64,000 bases of DNA, from contig NZ_CP133720.1 in the NCBI RefSeq assembly GCF_031326225.1, forward strand, positions 2,170,001 to 2,234,000, in the 5' to 3' direction. The notes under the pieces are model-generated. The model saw only the letters and a list, made by a program, of their open reading frames with translations, was not told where the DNA came from and did not search any database. This DNA comes from Undibacterium cyanobacteriorum. GTDB lineage: Bacteria; Pseudomonadota; Gammaproteobacteria; Burkholderiales; Burkholderiaceae_D. Shown piece after piece: positions 1 through 8,968 of the stretch. Position numbers and translations under genes: made by a program. Every line of letters starts with the position of its first letter. Positions within the stretch are counted from its first letter, which is position 1.

Positions 1-74
1 TCCTGTTTCGTTGCTGCTCTCGGGCTGCGTTTGCTTAATTGTCTAGACAAGCAATTGGGTTGAACAGAAGGCAC
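1..74 (-). CDS. possible 5' end of a divergent gene, cut by the window edge
   Basis: A reading frame starts at a GTG (complement of 72-74), is preceded by the purine-rich stretch AGAAGAG at five-base spacing, and stays open for 24 codons to the window edge. The visible residues (MPSVQPNCLSRQLSK...) match no motif I know. In many betaproteobacteria ppsA lies next to ppsR, the regulatory kinase/phosphorylase of PEP synthase, so this could be the N-terminus of PpsR. That rests on gene order alone. The frame is too short to be secure. Confidence 0.25.
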   Translation of the reverse strand, partial: MPSVQPNCLSRQLSKRSPRAATKQ

Positions 75-453
75 GATCGCTCTTCTAGTGACTCTATTCT
101 AAACGAGAAAGCTGATTGCAAAGCGGTTTCTCCTAGGGGTGGTATTGAAGTGCTGCGACGCTTTATTTCGTCGTTCATAGAGAGGTGAGGTGTACGATTT
201 TGCGCACAATGTCAAAAAACGCAGACAAGTGAAACTTGATCTTGATATATTACTCAAATTCAACAAAAATTAGACTTTAATTGTGTAGGGCTAATGTGTT
301 TTTTGCAGCGCACAAGGTACAATGCGTTCAGAATTTCTAAACCGTTGTTGGCGATACGATAAAGCCAAGAAAAAGAAGAATCGTGGGTCGTAATCGAACA
401 TCGGTGTATGCAAGCAGGGCGACAGATTTCTTATCATCAAAAAAGAGGTTGTT
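75..453. other. intergenic region upstream of ppsA
   Basis: This stretch of about 380 bases has no convincing gene. It is AT-rich between about 220 and 310 and should carry the ppsA promoter, and perhaps that of a divergent gene. I found no pair of promoter hexamers good enough to place. The ppsA ribosome-binding site AAGAGG lies shortly before its ATG. Confidence 0.5.
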
Positions 454-2862
454 ATGTCTAACGCAGCAAATACCGAGGCAACTTATGTCGCCTCGTTTGA
501 GCATTTACGGATGACGGATGTTGAATCCGTTGGAGGTAAAAACGCTTCTCTCGGCGAAATGATCAGCCAATTAGCATCGGCTGGTGTTCGTGTCCCAGGT
601 GGATTCGCCACCACCGCACAAGCTTTCCGTGATTTCTTGGCGTATAGCGCCGACGGTGGCGTATCGATCGCGCAGAAGATTGCGAATCGTTTAGAAAATT
701 TGGATATCGAAGACGTAAAAGAATTGGCGAAGGCGGGTGCTGAGATTCGTCAATGGATTATCGATACGCCATTCCAGCCACGTTTGCAAAAAGAAATCGA
801 AGAATTCTATGCGCGCTTAGTGGCAGATTCCAGCGCAGAAATGTCCTTCGCAGTGCGTTCTTCTGCAACGGCAGAAGATTTGCCAGATGCTTCATTCGCC
901 GGCCAGCAAGAAACCTTCTTGAATGTGGTTGGGATCGATAACGTGTTGGAAGCAATCAAACATGTGTTTGCATCTTTGTACAACGATCGCGCAATCTCTT
1001 ATCGCGTCCACAAAGGCTTTACCCACGCAGAAGTGGCTTTGTCTGCGGGCGTGCAACGCATGGTGCGTTCCGACGTTGGCGCCGCTGGCGTGATGTTCAC
1101 CATTGATACTGAATCAGGCTTCAAAGACGTAGTCTTCATCACGTCCAGCTATGGTCTCGGTGAGACTGTGGTGCAAGGTGCGGTGAACCCAGACGAATTC
1201 TATGTGCACAAACCTATGCTCGAGCAAGGCAAGCTGCCTGTGATCCGCCGTAACATCGGTTCTAAATTGATCAAGATGGAATTTACTGGTGAGGCGAAAG
1301 CTGGTCGCTCAGTAAAAACTGTCGACGTGCCTATCGAATTACGCAATCGTTATTCTTTGACTGATGAAGAAGTCGTTGAATTGGCGAAGTACGCTGTGAT
1401 CATCGAAAAGCATTATGCGCGTCCAATGGACATCGAATGGGGTAAAGATGGGCGCGACGGCAAACTCTACATTTTGCAAGCGCGTCCAGAAACAGTGAAG
1501 TCGCAACAAAAGGCGACCGATGCGCAGCAACGATTCAAGCTCAAAGGTACGGGCACTGTGTTGGTATCTGGCCGTGCGATTGGTCAAAAAATTGGTGCGG
1601 GTCGCGTTCGTGTGATTCATGATCCATCGGAGATGGAACGTGTACAACCAGGCGATGTGTTAGTTGCGGATATGACCGATCCTAACTGGGAACCTGTCAT
1701 GAAGCGTGCTTCTGCGATTGTGACCAATCGTGGTGGCCGTACATGCCATGCGGCGATTATCGCGCGTGAGTTGGGTGTGCCGGCCGTGGTTGGTTGCGGT
1801 GATGCGACTGAAGTCTTGAAAGATGGAACTTTGGTGACGGTGTCCTGCGCAGAAGGCGACGAAGGGAAAATCTATGACGGTTTGCTCGAAACCGAAGTGA
1901 CTGAAGAAGTCCGTGGTGATTTGCCGAAATTGCCAGTGAAGATTATGCTCAACGTTGGCAATCCACAGTTGGCGTTTGACTTCCAATCTGTGCCTAACGA
2001 GGGTGTCGGTTTGGCGCGCTTGGAATTCATCATTAACAACAATATTGGTGTGCATCCAAAAGCGATTTTGGAATACCCGAATATCGATCCTGATTTGAAG
2101 AAGGCAGTTGAATCGGTTGCTCGTGGTCATGCATCGCCGAAGGCTTTCTACGTCGATAAATTGGCTGAAGGTGTGGCGACGATTGCAGCAGCTTTCTGGC
2201 CTAAGAAAGTCATCGTGCGCTTGTCCGATTTTAAATCGAACGAGTATAAAAAACTGATTGGCGGTACACGCTACGAACCAGACGAAGAAAACCCAATGTT
2301 GGGTTTCCGCGGTGCTGCGCGTTATTTGGCAAAAGATTTTGCTGAGTCGTTTGAGATGGAATGCCAAGCCATGAAGCGCGTACGCAATGATATGGGCTTA
2401 ACTAATGTGGAAATCATGGTGCCTTTCGTGCGTACCTTGGGTCAGGCGCAAAAAGTCGTCTCTTTGTTGGCGCAAAATGGTCTCAAGCGCGGCGAAAATG
2501 GTTTGCGTTTGATTATGATGTGCGAAGTACCATCGAATGCGATTTTGGCAGATGAATTCCTAGAGCATTTTGATGGCTTCTCGATTGGTTCTAACGACTT
2601 AACGCAATTGAGTTTAGGTCTCGATCGCGATTCTGGTATGGAGCTGTTGGCTGCAGATTTTGATGAACGTGACCCAGCAGTGAAAGCCTTGCTATCACGC
2701 GCCATCTCAGCATGTCGCAAAGCAGGGAAGTACGTTGGCATTTGTGGCCAAGGTCCGTCGGATCATCCAGACTTCGCGCAGTGGTTAATGCAAGAGGGCA
2801 TCGAATCGATTTCCCTGAATCCTGATTCAGTCGTTGATACTTGGAAAAAATTGGCCAACTAA
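454..2862 (+). CDS. ppsA: phosphoenolpyruvate synthase
   Basis: Converts pyruvate, ATP and water to PEP, AMP and phosphate, the entry to gluconeogenesis from three-carbon substrates; cytoplasmic. The 802 residues match the family's usual length of about 790-800. The N-terminal ATP-binding domain opens with GGKNASLGEM near residue 28. The swivelling phosphohistidine domain has GGRTCHAAI, with the catalytic His at 432. The C-terminal PEP/pyruvate-binding barrel ends with SIGSNDLTQL and GICGQGPSD, with the catalytic Cys at 764. The start is an ATG behind an AAGAGG site. An intrinsic terminator follows about 35 bases after the stop, so the gene is probably transcribed alone. Activity in this family is usually controlled by the PpsR kinase. 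The identification is secure. Confidence 0.98.
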   Translation: MSNAANTEATYVASFEHLRMTDVESVGGKNASLGEMISQLASAGVRVPGGFATTAQAFRDFLAYSADGGVSIAQKIANRLENLDIEDVKELAKAGAEIRQWIIDTPFQPRLQKEIEEFYARLVADSSAEMSFAVRSSATAEDLPDASFAGQQETFLNVVGIDNVLEAIKHVFASLYNDRAISYRVHKGFTHAEVALSAGVQRMVRSDVGAAGVMFTIDTESGFKDVVFITSSYGLGETVVQGAVNPDEFYVHKPMLEQGKLPVIRRNIGSKLIKMEFTGEAKAGRSVKTVDVPIELRNRYSLTDEEVVELAKYAVIIEKHYARPMDIEWGKDGRDGKLYILQARPETVKSQQKATDAQQRFKLKGTGTVLVSGRAIGQKIGAGRVRVIHDPSEMERVQPGDVLVADMTDPNWEPVMKRASAIVTNRGGRTCHAAIIARELGVPAVVGCGDATEVLKDGTLVTVSCAEGDEGKIYDGLLETEVTEEVRGDLPKLPVKIMLNVGNPQLAFDFQSVPNEGVGLARLEFIINNNIGVHPKAILEYPNIDPDLKKAVESVARGHASPKAFYVDKLAEGVATIAAAFWPKKVIVRLSDFKSNEYKKLIGGTRYEPDEENPMLGFRGAARYLAKDFAESFEMECQAMKRVRNDMGLTNVEIMVPFVRTLGQAQKVVSLLAQNGLKRGENGLRLIMMCEVPSNAILADEFLEHFDGFSIGSNDLTQLSLGLDRDSGMELLAADFDERDPAVKALLSRAISACRKAGKYVGICGQGPSDHPDFAQWLMQEGIESISLNPDSVVDTWKKLAN

Positions 2863-2897
2863 GATGGTCAACTAAGCTTGTTGATTTATGCTAAAGG

Positions 2898-2929
2898 AAA
2901 ACGCTAGTTGGTGACGACTGGCGTTTTTC
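2898..2929 (+). terminator. intrinsic terminator of ppsA
   Basis: A 9-bp stem (AACGCTAGT with ACTGGCGTT, one G-U pair) encloses an eight-base loop and runs into a T tract. It lies about 35 bases after the ppsA stop codon. Confidence 0.8.
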
Positions 2930-3086
2930 ATTTGTGGGATTGGTTTGGTGTTGTTTTTAAGTGCTTTAGTCAACGGTGCACGTTTCTATTTTGTGTGTGT
3001 CATCTTCGTGTCATAGTGGGTGAGTAAGCTCCGAGCATCAAAACAAGAAAAAGACCAAGATTAAACCTTTTACTGCTCAAGATCCC

Positions 3087-3121
3087 GAAACCCTCCGCAC
3101 CTTAGGTGTCGAGGGTTTTTT
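3087..3121 (+). terminator. strong isolated intrinsic terminator
   Basis: AAACCCTC pairs with GAGGGTTT, with a further CACC/GGTG inner stem, followed by a run of seven T. It lies about 160 bases beyond the ppsA terminator and before the nfeD gene, so it does not obviously belong to either. It may end a short untranslated transcript (see findings). Confidence 0.75.
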
Positions 3122-3216
3122 TGTTTTGAAATTACCGATGTCTTTCGGAGTATCATTGAACATAATGTTGCTTTATTAATTGTTATCGAGATGTGCTTTT
3201 ACAAGGAGAAAAAGAA

Positions 3217-3654
3217 ATGGAAGCATGGATGTGGTGGTTGATCGCAGCGGGTGCCGTTGTGATTTTGGAGTTGATGACGGGGACTTTCTATTTGTTGATG
3301 GTCTCAATCGGTTTGCTAGCCGGTGCGGCAATGGCGAGTTTGTTTGATTCGGTCGCGTTGCAATTGGTGGTGGCTGCAGTGGTTGGTGCGGTGGCGACGA
3401 CCTGTTTGCACTTCAGTCGTTTTGGATTACAGCACAAGCCCGAGGTCAGCAGCAATCCTAACGTCAATATCGATATTGGACAGCAGTTGGATATCAACGA
3501 ATGGACCGATGCAGGAAATGGGCGCTTTGTGGCGCGTAGCAAATATCGTGGCGCGCTGTGGGACATTGAATTGCAGCATGGGCATGCCAACAATGGGCGC
3601 TTTGAGATCGTGCAGGTTGTTGGAAGTCGATTGGTAGTTCGTCCTGTGCTTTAA
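3217..3654 (+). CDS. NfeD-like membrane protein
   Basis: A small membrane protein of 145 residues. Two or three hydrophobic helices occupy roughly residues 5-68, and a soluble C-terminal part (about 75-145) ends in IVQVVGSRLVVRPVL, as in the OB-fold domain of NfeD proteins. I chose the ATG at 3217, not the upstream GTG, because AAGGAG sits eight bases before it. It lies 87 bases upstream of an SPFH/stomatin gene. NfeD and SPFH proteins are classic partners thought to organise membrane microdomains, and the pairing supports both calls. The exact function of NfeD proteins is poorly defined. Confidence 0.85.
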   Translation: MEAWMWWLIAAGAVVILELMTGTFYLLMVSIGLLAGAAMASLFDSVALQLVVAAVVGAVATTCLHFSRFGLQHKPEVSSNPNVNIDIGQQLDINEWTDAGNGRFVARSKYRGALWDIELQHGHANNGRFEIVQVVGSRLVVRPVL

Positions 3655-3741
3655 GATAGGTTTCGAAAAGTAGTTGAAGCTTGGTGGATCAGTTTAAGAA
3701 GAATTTGAGCGTTAAATAAATAAAGAGAAAAAGGATAAAAC

Positions 3742-4659
3742 ATGGAAAATTCAACATTTGTCGTATTTGTTTTGTTTATGGTGGCCTTGGTGTTCATCAT
3801 GAAAACAGTGAAGGTCGTACCACAACAAGATGCTTGGGTGGTGGAGCGATTGGGTAAATACCACGCAACGCTAGCGCCAGGGCTCAATATCGTGGTTCCG
3901 TTTGTGGATCGCATTGCATATAAACACGTATTGAAAGAAATCCCATTGGACGTGCCACCGCAAGTGTGTATCACGAAGGATAATACGCAGCTGCAAGTGG
4001 ACGGTATTTTGTACTTTCAAATTACAGACGCAATGCGAGCCTCGTATGGCTCGTCAAACTACATCGCGGCGATTACGCAGTTAGCGCAGACAACTTTGCG
4101 TTCAGTGATTGGTAAGATGGAGCTCGACAAAACTTTCGAAGAGCGCGAACACATTAACACCACGATTGTGAACGCGATCGATGAATCTGCAGCGAATTGG
4201 GGCGTGAAAGTTTTGCGTTATGAGATCAAAGACTTGACACCACCAAAAGAAATCCTACATGCGATGCAAGCGCAAATTACGGCTGAACGCGAGAAACGCG
4301 CCTTGATCGCTGCATCGGAAGGTCGCAAGCAAGAGCAAATCAATATCGCTTCGGGCGAACGTGAGGCAGCTATTGCGAAATCTGAAGGTGAAAAACAAGC
4401 TGCAATCAATCGTGCACAAGGTCAAGCAGCGGCAATCTTGGCGATTGCAGAGGCAAGTTCAGAAGCGATTCGTAAAACAGCCTCAGCGATTCGCGAACCA
4501 GGCGGTGAAGATGCTGTGAATTTGAAGGTGGCGGAGCAATACGTAGCAGCCTTTGGTAATTTGGCGAAGACCAATAATTCCATTATTGTGCCTGCGAATA
4601 TGAGTGATATGAGCGGCCTCATTGCGAGTGCGATGCAAGTTGTGAAATCCACTAAATAA
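3742..4659 (+). CDS. SPFH/band 7 (stomatin-like) membrane protein
   Basis: This 305-residue protein has one N-terminal membrane anchor (about residues 4-22), then the SPFH domain (VVPQQDAWVVERLGKY, APGLNIVVPFVDR). An Ala/Glu/Lys/Gln-rich region follows at about 175-245 (EREKRALIAASEGRKQEQ and similar), typical of the oligomerising helix of stomatins. The closest well-known bacterial relative is probably QmcA (YbbK). Such proteins form large ring or cage assemblies in the inner membrane and modulate protease or membrane-protein function. It sits downstream of the NfeD-like gene and ahead of a terminator, so the two probably form a two-gene transcript. Confidence 0.92.
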   Translation: MENSTFVVFVLFMVALVFIMKTVKVVPQQDAWVVERLGKYHATLAPGLNIVVPFVDRIAYKHVLKEIPLDVPPQVCITKDNTQLQVDGILYFQITDAMRASYGSSNYIAAITQLAQTTLRSVIGKMELDKTFEEREHINTTIVNAIDESAANWGVKVLRYEIKDLTPPKEILHAMQAQITAEREKRALIAASEGRKQEQINIASGEREAAIAKSEGEKQAAINRAQGQAAAILAIAEASSEAIRKTASAIREPGGEDAVNLKVAEQYVAAFGNLAKTNNSIIVPANMSDMSGLIASAMQVVKSTK

Positions 4660-4751
4660 TTTGCTTAAAATTGTTGTAGAGCGGGTGAAGTTCGATATCC
4701 CACTTTAGCTCAATTGGATTGGGGTAATTTCTCTTTGTCGGCACTAGCAGC

Positions 4752-4793
4752 AACAAAGCCCAATCGGTAACACGTCTGGGTTTTGTTGTTTTT
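4752..4793 (+). terminator. intrinsic terminator of the nfeD-SPFH unit
   Basis: An 11-bp stem (AACAAAGCCCA with TGGGTTTTGTT, one G-U pair) has a 14-base loop and leads into a T-rich tail. Confidence 0.85.
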
Positions 4794-4806
4794 AATGCTA
4801 TTCCTG

Positions 4807-4835
4807 TTGATGTCAAAAAGATTTGTTTTTATACT
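4807..4835 (+). promoter_or_regulatory. sigma-70-type promoter for the DNA ligase gene
   Basis: TTGATG and TATACT are separated by 17 bases. Transcription would begin near 4842 and give a leader of about 40 bases that carries the AGAGGGAG ribosome-binding site. It lies just after the preceding terminator, which supports an independent transcript. Confidence 0.6.
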
Positions 4836-4881
4836 AATTCTATGAGGCTATTTTTTCCGGCTGACTAAGAGGGAGTTAAAA

Positions 4882-5838
4882 ATGAATCAACCACGCCGTT
4901 ACGTTTTGCGCCGTTTCGTCCAAGGTCTCGGCCACACAAGCGTTGGGCTAATTAGCCTATTTCATTTGAATGTGATATCGGAAGCATTAGCTTCCGAGGT
5001 GTCGCACGATAAAAGAAGGGTACAAAAGCAGGCTCGCAAGCTGGAGTCCACAGCTTTACCGTTAGTTCTCCCTGAAACCTTGAGTTCATTGGATCGCTTA
5101 AAGGGGAAGCCATCTGACTACTATGTGAGCGAGAAACTCGATGGTGTGCGTGCTTATTGGAATGGAAAACAGCTTTTATTTCGTAGTGGGCGAGTGATAC
5201 CTGCGCCTTCGTGGTTCGTTCAAGACTTCCCTGTCGACATAGAACTTGATGGAGAGCTCTGGATGGCACGAGGAAAGTTTGAAGAGCTTTCAGCTGCAGT
5301 TCGTCGGTCGCAGCTCGATCACGATGAATGGCGTCAAATTAAATTCTGCTTGTTTGAGCTTCCCCATGGTAAAGGCGAATTCAGTAATCGATATTTGGAA
5401 TTACAAAGTCTAGTAAAACGACTACGAGTACCTTGGTTGCATATAGTAGATCAAGTGGAATTTGCCACACTGGCGGCCATTAATAATCACTTTCATGACC
5501 TAACCAAAGCAGGTGCTGAGGGCGTAGTGTTACACGCGAAGCAGGCAAGCTTCATTGGCGCACGAAATGCCGCGATGTTCAAATATAAACCGTTTTTTGA
5601 TGCCGAGGCTCAGGTTGTTAGGCATCTTGAGGGAAGCGGAAAATACCAAGGAAAGCTGGGAGCCTATCTCGTTGAAAATCGGGATGGTCTGCGCTTTAAA
5701 ATAGGCTCCGGTTTTAGCGACGAAATGCGTGATAAACCTTTGCCGGTTGGAACATGGCTCACATATCGCTATCGCGAATTGAATCCGAGCGGTGTGCCTC
5801 GATTCGCAACTTATCTGCGCGAATACGATGCCGATTGA
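4882..5838 (+). CDS. ATP-dependent DNA ligase with export leader (LigE type)
   Basis: A minimal ATP-dependent DNA ligase of 318 residues that should seal nicks through a lysyl-AMP intermediate. Motif I is SEKLDGVRAYW, with the adenylated Lys at 85. Other ligase motifs visible are ELDGELW, the FCLFELP region, EGVVLHAK and MFKYKPFFDAEA. A short OB-fold domain follows (about 240-318). The N-terminus MNQPRRYVLRRFVQG has two twin-arginine pairs (5-6 and 10-11), then a mildly hydrophobic stretch and a possible ALA/S cleavage site after residue 37. This looks like a Tat leader. Small proteobacterial ligases of the LigE group are known to carry export leaders and are thought to act in the periplasm, perhaps on incoming DNA. 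The replicative NAD-dependent ligase is encoded elsewhere in the window, which fits an accessory role here. Confidence 0.88.
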   Translation: MNQPRRYVLRRFVQGLGHTSVGLISLFHLNVISEALASEVSHDKRRVQKQARKLESTALPLVLPETLSSLDRLKGKPSDYYVSEKLDGVRAYWNGKQLLFRSGRVIPAPSWFVQDFPVDIELDGELWMARGKFEELSAAVRRSQLDHDEWRQIKFCLFELPHGKGEFSNRYLELQSLVKRLRVPWLHIVDQVEFATLAAINNHFHDLTKAGAEGVVLHAKQASFIGARNAAMFKYKPFFDAEAQVVRHLEGSGKYQGKLGAYLVENRDGLRFKIGSGFSDEMRDKPLPVGTWLTYRYRELNPSGVPRFATYLREYDAD

Positions 5839-5907
5839 CTGCGTTCATTTTGAGAGTCGTCGATAGACATGAGAGGGAACGGATTCCATAGTCGTTCATT
5901 AGTTCGT

Positions 5908-6705
5908 TCAATCCACGCTGTATTTTTTTCTGAGTATTTCCAAGAGCCCGGTTGCCTTTATCTTTTCAAATGCAGCTTTTAGTTTGTTGACAGTGACAGC
6001 ATCGGTCGACTTATTGACAGCGAAATAAAATTGGAAATCTTCATCGAGAGTATAGATGGGTTCGATGTCTTCTAATCGATATGGCAAATGCTCTAACTCA
6101 TAGCGTGCACCACCGCTGGTCGCGAGGATAAAATCAATTCGCCTGAAAAATAACTTCTTCATGTTTGAGGTCGTTGTTGGCGCCTCGTCGATTTGTTGTT
6201 TGCTGAACAAGCCTCGTTCAACAACGAGTTTAATGGCGGAAGTATCACGTACAATGCCGACCCGATACTTCCGTAGATCAGCTTCAGATTTGATTTGAAT
6301 ATCACGCCTCTCTTTGAGCTTAAACAGTCGCATTTTCCGAGGCCCGATCGGACCTATCCATTCAAAGTAGGCTTCTCGTTCGGGAGTCCTAGTCGTTGTG
6401 TACAGCAAACTGCTGGGCTCAGTGCTCGCGCTCAGATAGGCGCGTCCCCAAGGAAGCATGGTGAAGCTTGAATTGAGCCCAGCCTCTTTCAACATTGCCT
6501 TCAGAATCTCGGTCGAATAACCAGTGAATTCGCCATCTTCAAGATAGTTATACGGGGGAAGATGTTCGGTATAAATTTTGATCGTAGCTTGACCTTGAGT
6601 TGCGTGCGCGGTGCTCGCCAGAAGGATTGTCGACAGCAAGACGAGCGAGACTAGCTTAGAGAGGCTCGTATTGGTCTGCAGCATCGTATGGAAATTACAT
6701 TTCAT
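5908..6705 (-). CDS. periplasmic solute-binding protein (amino-acid ABC type)
   Basis: This protein has the bacterial extracellular solute-binding fold of family 3. After the signal peptide come KIYTEHLPPYNYLEDGEFTG, GYSTEILKAM, TMLPWGRAYLSA and, near the end, a C-terminal lobe with DAVTVNKLKAAFEKIKATG. The reading frame extends further upstream, but I start at the Met at 6705: the next 35 residues (ending LLSTILLASTAHA) then form a normal Sec signal peptide. A Met seven codons further in is also possible, and neither has a strong ribosome-binding site. No permease or ATPase genes are adjacent, so it may be an orphan receptor; the ligand cannot be told. Confidence 0.8.
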   Translation of the reverse strand: MKCNFHTMLQTNTSLSKLVSLVLLSTILLASTAHATQGQATIKIYTEHLPPYNYLEDGEFTGYSTEILKAMLKEAGLNSSFTMLPWGRAYLSASTEPSSLLYTTTRTPEREAYFEWIGPIGPRKMRLFKLKERRDIQIKSEADLRKYRVGIVRDTSAIKLVVERGLFSKQQIDEAPTTTSNMKKLFFRRIDFILATSGGARYELEHLPYRLEDIEPIYTLDEDFQFYFAVNKSTDAVTVNKLKAAFEKIKATGLLEILRKKYSVD

Positions 6706-6835
6706 AACGTCCAATGGTAAGACCGAATGTGGGTGCTGGCAAGGTTTGATGCGACAACTGGAGCGTGCAAGCAACGGCATTAATCGCATCAACCCACGTG
6801 GTGATGCCGAATCTAATGTTAGCAGTGATCAGACC

Positions 6836-8839
6836 TTAAACAGCAGCCTCGAGTAGTTCCTGTTGTTCCAACCATTCCATCTCAAGTTGTTCAAGTTCTT
6901 TGCTGACGTAGGCTTGATCCAATACCAAGTTTTTCAAAACTTCTTTGTTCGCCTCGTCGTAGATGCTAGGCTCGCTGAGCTGCTGTGTACAAGATTCTTT
7001 CTTCGCATTCAGTTTAGCCATCTGCTCTTCAAGACGTTTAATGCGTGCTTCAATCGGTTTTCTAATCGCTGATAGACGTTGTCGCTCTTCTGCCTCGCGA
7101 CGTTTACGTTCTTTGTCGTCTATTGGATTAGCGCTCGATTTGTTGGAGCTTGAAGCACTTACGCTAATCGATGTACTTTCATTGTTCGATGGCGGTTTTG
7201 ACGTCGATGTACCAGACGATTGGGCGAGTTTAGTTTCGTATAACCATTGTTTGTAATCGTCAAGATCGCCATCAAATGGCAACAAGCGGCCATCTGCGAC
7301 GATCAAGAATTGATCAGTCGTAGCACGCAACAGATGGCGATCATGTGAAACGACCACCAAGGTGCCTTCAAATTGAGCCAATGCCTCAGTCAAGGCCTCA
7401 CGCGTTTCTAGATCCAAGTGATTGGTCGGTTCGTCGAGTAGCAAAAGATTGGGGCGCTGCCACACGATCATCGCCAAAGCTAAGCGCGCTTTTTCACCGC
7501 CGGAAAATGGCGCGATCGGACTCGTGACCATGGTTCCTGGAAAATTGAACGAACCGAGGAAATTCCGTAAATCTTGTTCACGTGCTTCTGGTGCGATATG
7601 CGCCAAGTGCCACAGCGGCGATTCATCGTGGCGTAGCATTTCTACTTGATGCTGGGCGAAGTAACCGATCGACAATCCTTTACCGGTGGTGATGGTGCCA
7701 GCAAGAGCGGGAATTTCGCCAACAATGGTTTTAATTAAGGTTGATTTACCAGCGCCATTGATCCCAAGCAGGCCGATGCGTTGCCCGATTTGCAGTGAGA
7801 ATTTGACCTTGCGAACGATGGTCTTGATCTCACTGTTCTGGTCGTCTTCAGCGTCGATACGATAGCCGCAATCGACTTCATCCATCACCAGCATAGGATT
7901 CGGTGCGCTCAGTGGCTCGCGGAATTCAAATGAAAATTCAGCAGCGGCACGCAAAGGCGCTAATTCTTCCATGCGCTCCAACGCTTTGATGCGACTTTGG
8001 GCTTGTTTCGCTTTGGTCGCTTTTGCAGAGAATCGATCGATGAAGGATTGCAAATGAGCGCGTTTACGATTTTGTTTTTCGATCGCACTTTGTGCTAATA
8101 CCATTTGCGCCGCACGTTGGCGTTCAAACGCAGAATAATTGCCAGAGTAACGTTTGAGTTTTTTGTCGTCGATATGCACGACTACATTCACCACACCATC
8201 CAAGAAGTCGCGATCATGGGAAATGATGATCAGCGTCCCTTGATAGCGTTTGAGCCAATCCTCTAGCCAAATAATGGCATCCAAGTCGAGATGGTTGGTC
8301 GGTTCATCGAGTAAGAGCAAATCGGAGCGACACATCAGCGCTTGTGCCAAGTTTAAGCGCATACGCCATCCACCTGAGAAGCTGGCCACAGGCAAATCCA
8401 TCTGCTCTTGGGAGAAGCCGAGTCCCGTCAATAGTTGTTCGCCACGCGAACGCACCGTATAGGCATCGGCGTCGGCCAAGGCGGAGTGTAGTTCGGCGAT
8501 CGCGATCCCATGTTCTTCGTGATCATCTCGCTGTTCCAACTCCGATAATTGCGCCTCGAATCTGCGCAAGCGTTCGTCGCCATCAATCGCATAGTCGATC
8601 GCACTACGTTGCAGTGGTGGCGTCTCTTGTGCGACATGCGCCATTTGCCAGCTGGCGGGAAAATCGATACTACCTTGATCGGGATGAATCTCACCCCGCA
8701 ACATGGCAAACAAACTGGATTTGCCCGCACCATTTGAGCCAATGAGGCCGATCTTGTCGCCCGGATTCAAGCTGAGGTCAACTTGCTCAAACAATGATTT
8801 GGTACCGCGGGCGAGGTTGACTTGTTGAAGGCGGATCAT
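6836..8839 (-). CDS. yheS: ABC-F family ATPase, YheS type
   Basis: A cytoplasmic ABC-F protein of 667 residues with two ATPase cassettes and no membrane segment. The first has GSNGAGKSS (about 34-42), SFSGGWRMRLNLAQAL and LLLLDEPTNHLD. The second has GINGAGKST, FSGGEKARLALA and LLLLDEPTNHLD. The linker between them (HLQSFIDRFSAKATKAKQAQ) and the C-terminal coiled coil match E. coli YheS closely. ABC-F proteins bind the ribosomal E site and relieve stalled translation; the exact task of YheS is less settled. It is the last of a minus-strand run that begins with dapC, 129 bases after prmB, with a stem-loop in between. Confidence 0.93.
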   Translation of the reverse strand: MIRLQQVNLARGTKSLFEQVDLSLNPGDKIGLIGSNGAGKSSLFAMLRGEIHPDQGSIDFPASWQMAHVAQETPPLQRSAIDYAIDGDERLRRFEAQLSELEQRDDHEEHGIAIAELHSALADADAYTVRSRGEQLLTGLGFSQEQMDLPVASFSGGWRMRLNLAQALMCRSDLLLLDEPTNHLDLDAIIWLEDWLKRYQGTLIIISHDRDFLDGVVNVVVHIDDKKLKRYSGNYSAFERQRAAQMVLAQSAIEKQNRKRAHLQSFIDRFSAKATKAKQAQSRIKALERMEELAPLRAAAEFSFEFREPLSAPNPMLVMDEVDCGYRIDAEDDQNSEIKTIVRKVKFSLQIGQRIGLLGINGAGKSTLIKTIVGEIPALAGTITTGKGLSIGYFAQHQVEMLRHDESPLWHLAHIAPEAREQDLRNFLGSFNFPGTMVTSPIAPFSGGEKARLALAMIVWQRPNLLLLDEPTNHLDLETREALTEALAQFEGTLVVVSHDRHLLRATTDQFLIVADGRLLPFDGDLDDYKQWLYETKLAQSSGTSTSKPPSNNESTSISVSASSSNKSSANPIDDKERKRREAEERQRLSAIRKPIEARIKRLEEQMAKLNAKKESCTQQLSEPSIYDEANKEVLKNLVLDQAYVSKELEQLEMEWLEQQELLEAAV

Positions 8840-8866
8840 AGGAACTTAAGTTAAAGCAGAAAATGA

Positions 8867-8896
8867 GAGATCGTTTCACTGAAAGAGAAACGATCT
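8867..8896 (-). terminator. perfect stem-loop between prmB and yheS
   Basis: A perfect 10-bp stem (AGATCGTTTC with GAAACGATCT) has a nine-base loop. Read on the minus strand it lies about 70 bases after the prmB stop and is followed by CTCATTTTCTG, a weak T tract, so termination may be partial. On the plus strand an AATTTTTT run lies about ten bases beyond it. Confidence 0.4.
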
Positions 8897-8968
8897 GAAT
8901 AAGAATTTTTTGCTCGGTAGTGATTGAGCAATTGAGTCGGCAAAGCAGAAGTGAACCGCTGAAACGTC

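Noticed and set aside
1660..2367. 235-residue reading frame opposite ppsA
   Set aside because: It lies wholly inside ppsA, has no ribosome-binding site and its protein is rich in Phe, His and Asn as expected of a reversed coding frame.
4704..4717. TTTAGCTCAATTGG, which looks like the D-arm of a tRNA
   Set aside because: No matching D-stem closure, anticodon stem or T-arm can be drawn around it.
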